In this document: piece by piece, positions 23,218 through 35,059 of the stretch
How the letters are laid out: each line of letters begins with the position of its first letter
How positions within the stretch are numbered: position 1 is the stretch's first letter
Assembly: GCA_016748015.1 (NCBI GenBank)
Contig: JAAOMT010000597.1
Coordinates: forward strand, 907,181-971,180
DNA length: 64,000 nt
From: Geosiphon pyriformis
Lineage: Eukaryota; Glomeromycota; Glomeromycetes; Archaeosporales; Geosiphonaceae
Direction of reading: 5' to 3'
Notes under the pieces: generated by a model
What the model was told of the DNA's origin: nothing
Database searches by the model: none
Seen by the model: the letters and a program-made list of their open reading frames with translations, nothing else
Translations under genes and position numbers: made by a program

Positions 23218-24875
23218 CAGATTCCTGGGAACTGATAGGGCAACTGTAAAGGCATGACTATATATTTATCTAGTAAACAAGATAATTTCATTTGTTCTTT
23301 CTCAAAAAGCTTTCATTTTTTTTTGTGTCTGCCCAACTTGTTATTCCAAAATCTATCAAATAGATGTCTCTACTGTCATTAACTAAAATATTTTTTTCTC
23401 AAATGTCATTTTGGAGAATGTCATGTTTGTAAATAGCTTCTAATGCCTTAAAAGCTCTTGAACTTTGCTGTTTCATTATTTTATGCTTATTTAATAGAGT
23501 ACCAACAATGGTCAATCTAATAATGAAACCTATTCTTCTTCCATAATATTCATAACAAACCAATTTTGAAAAATACTGTCTCTGGATATTAGCAAGACTT
23601 TTATAGATCTCTACTTTTTTTTGCATTTCTTCCAGAACATATGATAATGCTTTTGCCAAGTTGACAGTCTTTAAAGTAATTGTTTTACTGTAAAATTTGC
23701 ATAAGAGCATTTTATCACTTCAGCCTTGACCTAGTATATTTATAAACTTAAAATTTGTAAAAGCAAAATTATGTAGCTTGTTGGAAGCATTGGGTAATTG
23801 TTGATATATAGATATGTTGGTAGTTGATTGTTGATTTGCTAATTGGATAGAAAATAGATTAAAAAATTCAGGATTATCCTTTGTTTGTCGAGCCAAATAA
23901 GTGTATATCTTAAGCACTGGCGGAGATTTTGATTGTAGTGGAAGAGTTTCTGAGATTTAAAGTATTGTGTGCTCTCAGTATAGAAACTAGTAATTATTAT
24001 AAATAGTTGCAATACCATATTTACACTCATTTGCTTCCATATAATTGTAGATTTGTTGAATCACTATTTTTGCCTTGTCATTATTCTGATAAAACTCAGG
24101 AAATGTCTTTCCACCAATATCTTCTAACACACACTTTTTTTAGTTTTGATTACTAAGATTAATAATTCTCCAAGATGACAATTAAAGTCTGATATACCAG
24201 GAGCATGGGTTTGAAGCCTTGAAAAATTATAACCTTCTGATAACATAAGTCTATTTAACACTATACAAATGTTAGAATTCAAGGCATCATGAATATTTTC
24301 TTTATTAGTCATTACTCTATCTTTACTAAATTGTGGTCTCTCAAATCTCAGTTGTTGATCAAAGTGGAATTGGTTCACTTCTTCAAGAAAGTTATCCCAA
24401 AACAGTACACTTGTTAGTGGGTTACTATTGACTTTTATAATGGTTTTCAATATAACATCTGTTGAAAAATATCTTACGAGTGATGATATAAATAACAGTG
24501 CATCTTTCAAGCTAATTTTAACTAGAAAAGTAACTTCAGTTAGTGATAAATCTACAGTATAGAAAACCACATTACTATGTTTATTCTATTCTATGTACAC
24601 ATTACTCTATTTCTCCAAAAAAAGTATTTTTCTATCTACTAATGCTTTTCATTTTCATTCTTGTACTTTTTTTGTCTCAAATTTTTCTTCAATTCACATA
24701 ACTTATCTTCCTACTCACCTTCTATTAACTTTTTTAGCTTCTTATCTTTCTTTTTCAGCTCCTCTATGCATCTCTCATACTGGATTTTTATGTATTCTAA
24801 TTCACGTTTAATATCTTTAATGCTTGTTATGCTGTTTGGTGTGTTTTTTATGATTTGGGAAGATATGGCTTAATA
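23218..24875 (-). pseudogene. Coiled coil, PD-(D/E)XK-like nuclease and protein kinase gene
   Basis: Minus strand, N to C: a coiled coil near 24.6-24.85 kb (IKRELEYIKIQYERCIEELK), then 24124-24570 with LFWDNFLEEVNQFHFDQQ and GISDFNCHLGELLILVIKTKK, a PD-(D/E)XK-like core in which the usual E-x-K has become K-T-K. Then a kinase domain: glycine loop ILGQG*SDK (23.72 kb), LK for the ATP Lys, catalytic loop QNDI*EKNIL and LIDFG (23.35 kb), ending LPYQFPGI at stop 23218-23220. The stops in the glycine loop and catalytic loop both read TGA where CGA (Arg) is expected. Crinkler-type (CRN) proteins of mycorrhizal fungi join nuclease and kinase domains in this way; the CRN header is not visible. The gene is lightly decayed; the start is not determined. 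Confidence 0.66.
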
Positions 24876-26244
24876 TATGTTTGGTTCTTGTTAATAACAT
24901 TTCAGATCTTTGATTTATCAATATAAATTTACTATTTAGATACAAATTCATCTTTGTTAAATTATTACAATAATCAGAGTTTTTATCTCCTGTCATATGC
25001 TTATATTATATAATTGGTTTTTTAATAGTTATTGTATTTTGCAATATTCATTAATTGATAATTTGCCAGTTAAGAATATAAAATAATCTAAATTAAATAG
25101 AAAAATGTGATATCTATTTAATTAGTAAAAAATTTTCAAGTATAAATGCCAATTTTGGTTCTTACAACTACTATTAAACATGTAAAACTTACTTTTAAAA
25201 ACTATTCTTTTGCTTACAAAGAGTATAATATTACCAAATTTATATTATAAAGTACCAAAAATCTCAACAATTCAAGAATAGATATTACAATATAACAAAT
25301 TGTTTTTGGCACAGGCAACAAGAACAGCATTGCAGTTCAATTTAAATAAAAACTCTTCAATAGTAATTGAAATCAAAAATGAGCAATATAAAAGTAAGTC
25401 AAAGTAATAAGTTGAGTTTTTTACATGTTTTTGGACTTGAAAAAATTAATTTTACAATAAAAACCAATAAATTTATCTTCAAAATAATAAGCTTAATTTT
25501 TATATTTGGAATCACAAATGTTATTTTATGTCAAATAAAGCTTTTGTTAAAAAAGTAACAACATTTTGAATTTTATAAAAATAATTACCTAAGATTCCAG
25601 ATTATTAAATAATGTAATTTTCATATATATATGACTAGTTATGTGACCAAGTTATTTTTAAATATAACAAAACTGTTTTGGTTTTGTGTATTATTAATCT
25701 GCATTATACAATATTAATAGATTGATTATTATTTTCAAGTAAATTATTAATTAAATTATTTTTGTTTTAAATTAATATTATTATTGTTTTATTTATTTTA
25801 ATATTAAATTAAATTCATTTTATTATTTTAAAATAAAAATAATTGTAAGTTTTAAAATTGGAAAAAATTAAACCAGTATTAAATATATTTTTATTATTAT
25901 TTTGTATATATATATGTAATTTTATATTAATTTAAACTTATTAAATAAAAGTTTATATATTTTAATTTGTAAATAAAACAAATTTAATAATGTTATTTTT
26001 AAGTATTAATAAAATATAATTTAATTAAACTTAAAACATACAACAAAAATATTATTAACATATTTTTTATATATAACTAGTAATTTAAACTTATATTAAG
26101 TTATATAAATTAAAAAACTATTTGTTTTTATTTTATTTTAAATATTTATTTATTTTTTTATTTTAAACATATTTATATATTTAAGTTTTAAATTCTTTCA
26201 AAAAATTAAACAATTATAATTTTGAGATTAATTATGTATATTAA
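24876..26244. other. AT-rich stretch without recognisable gene
   Basis: Extremely A+T-rich with runs such as TATATATATGTAATTT near 25910 and 26070. A 63-codon open frame at 25367-25558 has no features beyond low-complexity hydrophobic residues and I do not call it. It separates the kinase gene from the 3' end of the minus-strand LINE. Confidence 0.5.
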
Positions 26245-26400
26245 TTTTTTTTTTAATTCATTTTATAAGTACAGTCTAATTATTATTTAGTATACAAAAA
26301 CAAAGCAAGTAAATCAAATTAAACATGGCTTATGCTTTTTCTATATATAACCAGCCATTTAGACCAATCAAGACAATACTATACATTTACAAAAACATTT
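26245..26400 (-). repeat. 3' tail of the minus-strand LINE
   Basis: The reverse complement holds TTGATTGGTCTAAATGGC followed by TGGTTATATATAGAAAAAGC, the tail block shared by the other LINE pieces of this window. It lies just downstream of the ORF2 C-terminus. Confidence 0.7.
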
Positions 26401-29400
26401 AAACTATTGTTTAAACCAAAAAAAACAGATACAGTCTGTACAAACCAAAACTAATAGCAAAAAACTTAATAATATCAAGCAAATAAACCATTTTTTTAGA
26501 CAAAAAGTTGAACAAATTATGTAACGAATCAAATACTATACTTGTATTACAGACTAGACTACTCTTTTCTATATTTGCTCTAAATTTAGATCTTAATAAC
26601 CACAATCTATTGTAATGTTTATTAGCCAAATAATAAATAAAATCAACTACTGTTAACACCACTCTCTTTTTATCTTCAAACTTAGATATTGTCTTATTAA
26701 TTCATTCCTTAAAAACAAAGTCCTTGCACAAAACTATCTATATACTAATATTTAAAGCATCTGAAAAAAGAGTGTACAAAACTGAGAATAATAATAAAAA
26801 ACAATCTTTTACCAAAAACCTTCACAGTTCAGCATAATAAAAAAGAATATTAAAGTACATAAAAGCATCCTTAGAGCAAGTAAAAGCATGATTAGACAAT
26901 TCAATATTACTACATATCAAGTACAAAACATTTGAATAATTTTGTCATATAGTTTTTTATAAATAGTAATTGACAACTTTTTGTGGATGGCTTTTATTAA
27001 ATACATACACAAAGTAGCCAACTTTTTACTGGTAAAACTGGCTAATATGTAAAAGTCTGGAGGCAGTACAATTTCAATTTATATTTCAAATAAACAAACT
27101 GTCTAAAACATCTATATTAGAACCTGCTTCTCATAAAGCTTGATAAACAGTCTAATAAATATCTCAAACAAAATAGTAAGCATTATCTAAAACCATATAA
27201 TTATCTGTCACAAGAATTCTATTACAAATTACAATAAAAAGACCAAATATAACCATGTTGCAACACAAACAAAAACATCTGTCTGATTATTATCAAAGTT
27301 CTCTGAATGGTTTTTTACTTTTATTCATCTTACAAAAATGTCCTTTGATCTTATTAAATTAATAATATGATGTCTTTTCACCCAATATTTGTTTTGGAAG
27401 TTAGACCAGCAAGGCTTGTTTTCTAATAAACATGTATTTAAAGTTACTTGGCTATTTATATGCAAAACTACTATACAAGATAATAGAACACATTCTAAAG
27501 CCAAAACAATTGCTTATAATTTTAACAACATTAAAAACAACAATTCATGCACTTTAATATTCACATCTATATTAATATTAGAAAAGTAAGCCATAATCTC
27601 ATTAGCCACTTTCATTATATTCAGATCTATCAAAAAGCCATTAGTATAAACATTAATTATTCCAGTCTATATTTTATATAAGTGTTTACAAATATTTAAG
27701 AACTTATTTAAGTAAAAAAATTAGAACAACTCAAATTAGCAACATTTTTAATAGACTTTATAGAGAATTGTTTATATATACCAAAGCTTTTTTAAACCAT
27801 AACAGTATTAAACCTCTTGAACTTAATTTCTTCCAATATTGAAATGTCTTTTAATCCATAATTAAACCATACTAGTTTAACAAACTCTTTTTAAAAGCAA
27901 TACCAAAACATTTTAAAGAATGCACTAAATTAAAATAATATTTATCTTCTAATATTCTAGATATTAAAAAGTGTCTATACCCACAAAATGCACTAGGCAG
28001 ATTATTGGCTAACAAGATCTTAATGTTCAAAAAAATTTTATAACATCTGCCAGAAAATTATTCCTTGGCTTGATTTTTAATTTGACTAGATATTGTAAAA
28101 AATTCAGAAGTGCTTACTTTAAAACTTGTAAATTCAAAGCATAGTGTTCAAACAGTCAGCTAAAAATTCCAGCAACATTAGAAAAACCAATTACCAAAAC
28201 TATCTTGGCTTTAACTTAGATCTGTTCAAAAAACTTTAAATTATACAGAAATAAGTAATGTAAAATCATATTGGAAAAATTTTTCAGCAAATTGGCCTTA
28301 AATTTGAGTTTTTTTCTTATTATAATATTTTATTTATGACACATACTTTTGAATATAAAGCTGAACTAAATCTTATAACTTATTATAGATTGCAAAACTG
28401 CCAAAAACAAATAAAAAAACTGCTTATCTGATAATGCTTTTCTAAGAACTATATTTAAAAAGAACCTAATATCTGATTGTATCTTTGTTAGACTTAGCTT
28501 AAACAAACCCTTTGTTAACAAAAAAATACCCAAATATTTATGAGATTTATTATACTTGACTACAGAAATTAGGTGGTCACTAATATATAAAAAAGTTTTC
28601 ATTATCTTTTGGTTAATAAGAATGACTACTGTTTTGTTATTATTGATAAAAATATTATTTAACCTAAAAAACTTACTCATAATGTTCAAAATATACTGTG
28701 TTAAAGTTTAATCATTTTTTATTTATATTGTGTCATTCACAAAAATACCAGCAGCAAAAAACAAAGATCTGCCTCTAATAACCTTTACTCTGCCTGTTTT
28801 TGTTACAAAATTAAAATTAATTTTATATTTACACAAATATTTATGTCTCTTAATCTTATACAACAAAAAATCATAAAAACTTTTCAAAGAAGCAGTAAGA
28901 AAATCTTACTCAAATCAAGCTCATTATAAACTCTGTAGCTATTTGAAAAACCAAAATTAGTTATTATCTTATTGATTTTGTTCTCATAAATATTTCCAAA
29001 AACTTAATAAATCTATCATATATCTTAATACATTTTAAATTCGACTTTAAATAATGTCACCTAACTGAATTATAAGCTTTATACATATCTTGTAAAACCA
29101 ACCAAATTTTTTGGCCCTTTTTTAGAATATCTTTGATTATTAAACCAATAGCAAACACAGAAAATTGGATCAAAATACCTTTCAAGACAGAAAAATTATT
29201 ATTATAAAAAACATTAAACTTGTAACAAACAGATAAAATATGATCTGATAGAATTTTGGATAAAATTTTTCTTGTAGTTTCAATTAAAGCAATAGATCAG
29301 ATGTTAATTAAAATGCCATTTTATTTGTAAAACTTAAGAATTATCAAAACTCATACTCTCTTTTAAAGATCCAAAATATTACCAAGCCTTAAATAAAAAT

Positions 29401-30409
29401 TAAATAGATCTAAAAAGCATCTTATTGTTTTATTATTACAGTATTTCTACAACTTATTTAATATGTTAAAAAAACCAACAGTTTTGCCATTAGATAACTT
29501 ACTTATTACTGAGATCAATTTTTCCAAGCCAATATCATTTATTATGCCAGAAAAAGCATTATTCTTTATATACACTAAAAGTACATATTGATAAGTCTAC
29601 CAATCAGACAGAATTATAAAAATCTTACACTTTTTTGCCTAATTTACCATAATACTATTAACTTTAGACTTTATTTCTTCTGGTTCCAAAACTATTTTCT
29701 CCCTAATTATCAAATAATCTAAAACAACTTTGCAAAAAAGTCATTTCAAGACACATTTTATTATGCATTTTTTGTTTGAATTGAAATTTTCTATTTACTT
29801 TTCAATTGCATTCCTAATAGATATGTTTTTAGTTATTTTTGATTTATAATACTTTAATTTTTGATATTTTTTCTTGACTTTTAATAAATATTTAATCATT
29901 TTTATAGGTTTTATATTATTACAGAACAAGATAACAATCTTAGAAGCCTTAACATTATTGATAATAGACCAAATTTTAACCAGTTATTCAAAACCAGACA
30001 CCCTTATCAAACTCAAATTTTTACTATCTTAGCAACCAATATTTTTAGTTTGTAAAATTTCGAAAATTGCTTACTTCTTAAACAGTTTAGTTTATAAAAC
30101 CAATGTTTAAAAAAATTTTATTAGTTGAGCCAAATACTACCCTTCTTAACACATCTCACATCTTACACAAATTTTTTTTTTGCATTTACAAAACTATTCA
30201 TTATTATTAACAACTTAACAGAAAAACATTATTTAAAATACATCTACTTGGCTTTATTTGTATTTTTAATCTGAAACTTTCATTGATTTTTATTAGTTTA
30301 TTTGTAAATACTATTCAAATAAACATTTAATAGGTTTTCCAATTTAATTAAAATCAAAACCACTCTATAATCAATATCAAAAAATTCAGATACAGATCCA
30401 ATTTTGTAC
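26401..30409 (-). pseudogene. LINE ORF2: end of endonuclease, RT, RNase H, C-terminus
   Basis: On the minus strand the frame resumes beside Gypsy copy D with YKIGSVSEFFDIDYRVVLIL, the end of an APE-type endonuclease domain (expected F-D-T-D-H; His has become Tyr). RT follows at about 28.1-29.7 kb; its active site near 28735 reads FVNDTI instead of FVDD. An open piece (28366-28689) contains INNNKTVVILINQ and YLGIFLLTKGL, matching 63.1-63.3 kb. The C-terminus (26411-26662) holds ISFGLYRLYLF, the same ending as at 1-174. Numerous stops. It forms one LINE with ORF1 at 41.44-42.72 kb. Confidence 0.75.
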
Positions 30410-30451
30410 TGTTATTCATAAAAATTAGAAATATTATAGTTAGAAAAATAG

Positions 30452-30456
30452 CCAAT
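30452..30456 (+). promoter_or_regulatory. CCAAT box in U3 of the 5' LTR
   Basis: AATAGCCAATCAG lies about 40 bases inside the LTR. The same CCAAT is at 39466-39470 (3' LTR) and 56778-56782 (solo LTR), always in the same place. CCAAT is the site of the HAP/NF-Y factor in fungi; binding here is inferred. Confidence 0.5.
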
Positions 30457-30475
30457 CAGAAATAGTCATAATAAC

Positions 30476-30597
30476 AGAGGAATTCCAAGATTTCTCTAAA
30501 AAAATTGCAGAATTTCAGAATGCCAGAATTCTTCACTTAAAATTGCAGAATTCTAAGATTTCTTTGAAAAAACACAGAATTCCAGAAATCTCATATA
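30476..30597 (+). promoter_or_regulatory. GAATTC palindrome array resembling heat-shock elements
   Basis: About 120 bases of repeated GAA and TTC triplets: GAATTCC, AGAATTTCAGAATGCC, AGAATTCT, AGAATTCCAGAAA. TTCCAGAA, which fits the heat-shock factor pattern TTC-nn-GAA, occurs at 30580-30587, twice in the 3' LTR (39589-39596, 39619-39626) and twice in the solo LTR at 56.8 kb (56810-56817, 56877-56884). It lies between the CCAAT box and the TATA box, the usual place for upstream activating sites. Confidence 0.45.
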
Positions 30598-30605
30598 ATA
30601 TTAAC

Positions 30606-30617
30606 TATATATATATA
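30606..30617 (+). promoter_or_regulatory. TATA box of the 5' LTR
   Basis: An alternating TATATATATATA run followed by GCAGTAGTATTA. The 3' LTR (about 39645-39655) and the solo LTR near 56975 keep TATATA at the same position followed by AGCA. It would place the transcript start (U3/R border) some 25-35 bases downstream. Confidence 0.55.
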
Positions 30618-31299
30618 GCAGTAGTATTAAAAGCAAAAAAAGTATTTGGTTTAAATTTTATTTTAACATCTTTTTTTTATTTATTAATTAACATTTACTT
30701 CACAGATAGTTACTATTAACTGAAGTAAATTTATTAGAATATTCAATAAAACATACTTATTATTATCCAATTCATGTTATTATTGCTTGATTAAGAATTT
30801 CTATCATTGATCTGTTATCAACATTCTATGTTAATAATATCTAATACTTAATTATACTGAAACAATAACTCTTGATTATAACTATTGACAGAATACTAAT
30901 TTCTTATTTTTTTTATTTTTTTTTATTTTTTTTTATTTTTTTGTTGTTTGTTAACTTACTAACTGATTAAAAAAATTAAGCACTGATTAATTAATGTTAA
31001 AAATAGTCTGTTAAAAGACTCAGAAATAAGAGTATAGAGTTTAGAAATTTAAGATAACTTACCAAAAAGACATAACTGCTAAAATAAACCAGTCACTATG
31101 CTGAAAAAACAAATTTGATAGAATAATCATTTTGAGAAATTACTGAAACAACTATTGAATTTCTATTTATTATACAAAAAACTTCACCAAAATCTTTAGA
31201 TACAAAAATCTTCAAATTTACCAAGATTATCAAGCTATTGAATACCAAGTTATGAGTTTGTTATTTGTTTTCATATCCCAAATAATTACCTGTAACATT

Positions 31300-31308
31300 T
31301 GGTGCTCT
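31300..31308 (+). other. Primer-binding site of copy D
   Basis: TGGTGCTCT begins two bases after the LTR end. Retrotransposon primer sites begin TGG because they pair with the CCA end of a tRNA; which tRNA cannot be told without the tRNA set of the organism. Confidence 0.5.
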
Positions 31309-31361
31309 TTATAAGATATAATTTAACAGAAAATTAACACCAGCAACAACTATCTGAAACA

Positions 31362-33440
31362 ATGACAAAATCAGAAGTAATAAGAACAAATCACTTAAAA
31401 TTCACAAAATCCTTATTTCAATAATACCATCACAGTTAGAATTAATCAGCAATCATTGGCCAGCTGAATTACTCTTCAATTGTTACATCAATAATAGAAT
31501 CACATACTTTGTAGAAAAACCAACCAATATTGAATTAGCAAGAGAAAATTTCTATGCCAAATTAATTTAATACACTAATTTACTATTAAATCACAATTTT
31601 GCTTCCATTATTACTGAAATCGACCAAAAAATTGAAAGTTACATCCAACAAAGATTTCTTATCATCTATATAGACAAAGACAAACAAAAACTACAAATTC
31701 TGACAGGAATACCAAGAAGAATACAACCATCTATATGGAAAAAACCAAAAGTTATTTCACTTATTCACCTATTTTATCACTACATACTGAGAAGTATTAT
31801 CAATATACTATTAAGAAGTGTATCATTATTAACAAAAACACTATCAGTAAGAATAATATTTCAAAGCAAACATGAAAAAACCAATATATTAAAAACTTAT
31901 AGCAATTTCTTTGAAGAATTTAAATTGTAATCTCTAATACTATCAGGATTTCAATTACCATTACTTCAACCTGATTTTGGAATCATTAGTTTTTGGGAAA
32001 AAACTGACTCAGAAAAAAAGAAAAACAAAGATCAAAAATTTAATTACCAAAATCTGAAAATTTAAACTCCAATTATTTTAATCCAGCAAAATCTGAATAA
32101 TTTAAATTCAGCTTCTATTGTTCTTTAAAACTTATCTTCAGTAATCATAATTGAGCTATCATTAATTGTACTAATTACTATTCAACCACAATAATAATTA
32201 TTACCAATAACATATATTTCTATTGTCAAATTAAAAAAGTTTATCAGCAAAAAAAATAACACTCAGTCTGGCTCAATAATATTGCTAAGCCAATTATTAC
32301 CAATAATTATAATGATGTTAGAGCTCTCTAAGTTATCTTATATTTTTTGCAAGATACTGTTAATTTATGGTATTAGAGTTTAATTAATAAATTCATCACT
32401 TTTAATATGTTTAAAACCAAATTTTTAAGATACTTTAGCAATAATAACAGCATTAATTGCTTGATAACAGCATTTACCACTATCAAACAAGACAACACAG
32501 AAGCAGTCACTACTTATTTAGGATATTTCTATAAAAATTTATGCCAAATTCAAATTATTAATGCTAATTATTTTACAATACTACAAATCTTGAATCAGTT
32601 TATTTGTGGTCTGTGCAGTAGTCTTTTATAATATATATATCTATTATATTTATAAACTTTTTAAGATGCAGTCATACATGTCTGAAATTTCGAATTGGTT
32701 AAACTGAAATCCAACTACACTCAAGCTATTAATATAGTAAAAAATAAATTATCTAACTTAAACTCTAAGTTAAAGCAATTTAATAATTCCATTAATCAAA
32801 AATTAGAGAGATTATTAGCTAACAATTAAACAATTTATTAATTTTCACAATATTACAATAATCCAGAAAACTTAAATCATCTCTAAAATTAACTGCATTT
32901 ATTATTATCAACCAATTAACAGTGATAACAAAAAACAAATAATTGTTACTATTGTAGTAAACAAAAACATTTGCAAATTGACTGTTATATCTAGTTAAAT
33001 AATTAATAATTGGGAAATCAATATCAAAACTCCAATTGCCAATTTCAAACTCTAAATTATCAACCAAATCAAGACCCATATTAATTTTATTATACCTTAA
33101 TAACACAATAAGCAATATATTTACTGTTAATTTATTAGCTTTCAATATTAGTAATATATTAACCACAGCTACAGGTCATTTATTAACTTCAACAAATTCA
33201 AATCCAGCCCCAAAATTTTACTTAAAGCAAAAACCAAAGACCAAAAACTACCCAAATCTGTCAGAACTAGAAATTGGTAATAGTAATACACTAACCAATC
33301 TCCAGTTCAACAGCTTAACAATCTGAATTATAACAGCAAAATTCAAGAACTAAATATGCTTAAAACTTAAATGCTTAATAGTATTTAAGTTTTTTAGTAT
33401 CCCCAAAAATTACCACATCTAATTTATTAGAACTCAATTA
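31362..33440 (+). pseudogene. Gag of copy D
   Basis: The start at ATG 31362 (MTKSEVIRTNHLKF) lies about 65 bases after the LTR, as usual. The frame is broken repeatedly. An open piece 32407-32631 includes TTIKQDNTEAVTTYLGYFYK and QFICGL. A zinc knuckle at 32944-32985 reads CYYCSKQKHLQIDC, a complete C-x2-C-x4-H-x4-C. Gag of this type forms particles and binds the genomic RNA. It aligns with copy A gag. Confidence 0.65.
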
Positions 33441-33449
33441 AACTCAATT

Positions 33450-33960
33450 ACTTATTAACAATATTCTATTAGCAATTATTACTGAAGATAAATTACTTAC
33501 TGCCATTTTTCTTTTTGAATTTGAGAAACTAATTGAAACATTTCTATTCAGTAGAACTGTCCTTAAAGTAAAACTAATTACTGTGATATATACCAATATA
33601 AAAGCCAATGGCTATTTTATTAAACTAATTCTTAAAAATAGATTAGCAAACAGTATTATTATACAATAACTTATGAACCAATTAGATTGCCAAGTTAATT
33701 GAGCTGCTAGCATTAGAATTATTCTAGCATATAGAACAACAAAAATTCTAATTGGTAAATTTGATAACTTCCTATTTAAAATCAACAGCATTATTGTGTT
33801 AATCAAAGTTTTTATTATGGAAGCCATATAGTATCAAACACTAGTTGGTAATAACTGGCTGTTCAATACTAGTACTATGCTTGACTGAATCATTCAAGAG
33901 CTATAGTTCTGTCAAAATAGACAATACATATAAGTATTAGCTATATGTAGTTATTTTAAA
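33450..33960 (+). pseudogene. Aspartic protease of copy D
   Basis: Reads IYTNIKANGYFIKLILKNRL where functional copies have the D-S/T-G active site; the site is now K-N-R. After it MNQLDCQVN, IGKFDNFLF and YQTLVGNNWLF follow, the flap and C-terminal part of a retropepsin. Processes the polyprotein in active elements. Flanked by gag and the Cys-rich module. Confidence 0.62.
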
Positions 33961-34149
33961 CCACAAACTACTCAACCATAATTACTAATTAAATTTAAAA
34001 AAGAAAAAAAAAACCTATCTGAAAAATATATCAAGTTTCTTGGGCCAATAACAATTATAACAACTTACCACTAATATTTACATGAAAAAAAAAGGAAAAA
34101 AAAAAAAAGAAACATTCTAAGCAATCACTTCTACATATATTTCATATAC

Positions 34150-34860
34150 TACTATTAATCAAAGACAATCAACTTATTGCCAACTCAAATTAATTTGCAT
34201 CAATTGTGACAAAAAATTGTTAACAATAGGTGTATATTGTGATAACAATAAAAAATAGCCAATAGCAACCAAATACTACTGTTGCTTATGCATTCTTAAA
34301 TGCTTTAAACGACCAAAATAACCAAAAAAATAGAACAACAAATCATGTTTTGCATGTGGAAAAACTTTTTTAGATAAAAAAATGTGGAACAATATTCTTG
34401 AATGAGAAAAAACATATAACAAAACATGTCAATACACAATTCTAATCAATAATTAGATACAAAAAAAAACTCCAATTAATGACATCTAAAAACAAGTATT
34501 GAAATGTTTAAAAGACTATTTACATGATAAACACAAGATCTGGAAGATGACAAATGCCAAAATTGAAGATATTACACTTAGTAAATTACTAAAAATTAAA
34601 AACAACTCACTATTTTTTTTTGAATTTAAATATGTTTTAATCTTTAACATCTTTAATGATGTTGAAAATGATTTAAAACAATTTTACAAATATTATCAAA
34701 ACTTAACATTGACTAAAAAAAAGCAAGAACAATGGTTAAAAAAGTTAAACATTTGACTATGTGACTATTATTTAATATTATATAACTTCAAGTATTGTAA
34801 TAAATATGATCTCATTTATAATTTACTACCACAAATAATCTATTTAATTCTTAAAGAGAA
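34150..34860 (+). pseudogene. Cys-rich module between protease and dUTPase
   Basis: Contains C-x2-C pairs in order: LICINCDKKLLTIGVYC, YYCCLCILKCF, CFACGKTF and CNKYDLIY. An open part at 34499-34756 begins MKCLKDYLHDKHKIWKM and includes NAKIEDITLSKLLKIKNN. The pairs suggest three or four zinc-binding sites. It lies downstream of a Lys/Glu-rich linker (34.0-34.12 kb) and upstream of an Asn/Ser-rich spacer. I know no named domain with this layout; a role in nucleic-acid binding is only a guess. Confidence 0.55.
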
Positions 34861-35059
34861 AAAACCAATTAATAAGTATACAGTGAAATCAGAATTGAAA
34901 TTTAATTCTAATTCAAACTCCAATAATAATGACAACAATAATATTAATTTTATTCACTATAGCAATAATAATAACAATTTAAACTCTAATTTAAAAACTA
35001 AGCAATATATTGTATTTTTATATCTATCTATGGAGCAGAAACTAAAATAGTTTAAAAAT

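Larger units (their letters stand above)
30410..31297 (+). repeat. 5' LTR of copy D
   Basis: Begins TGTTATTCATAAAAATTAG and ends ATTACCTGTAACA; the termini form an imperfect inverted repeat TGTTAC/GTAACA. It aligns over its full length with 39424-40332. U3 contains a CCAAT box, the palindrome array and a TATA box listed separately. Confidence 0.9.

Noticed and set aside
24593-24873. Ser/Phe-rich plus-strand frames
   Set aside because: Antisense to the coiled-coil part of the nuclease-kinase gene.
25367-25558. 63-codon plus-strand frame
   Set aside because: Low-complexity, no similarity to anything in the window, and of a length expected by chance in this composition.
30476-30600. CRISPR-like array (repeated GAATTC units)
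   Set aside because: Units are irregular, spacers are not of constant length, and the array lies inside LTR U3 regions of several elements.
32819-33166. 115-codon minus-strand frame and the overlapping plus-strand frame 33036-33326
   Set aside because: The minus frame is antisense to gag of copy D. The plus frame is part of the Asn/Thr/Pro-rich gag region after the zinc knuckle and its ATG is not a real start.
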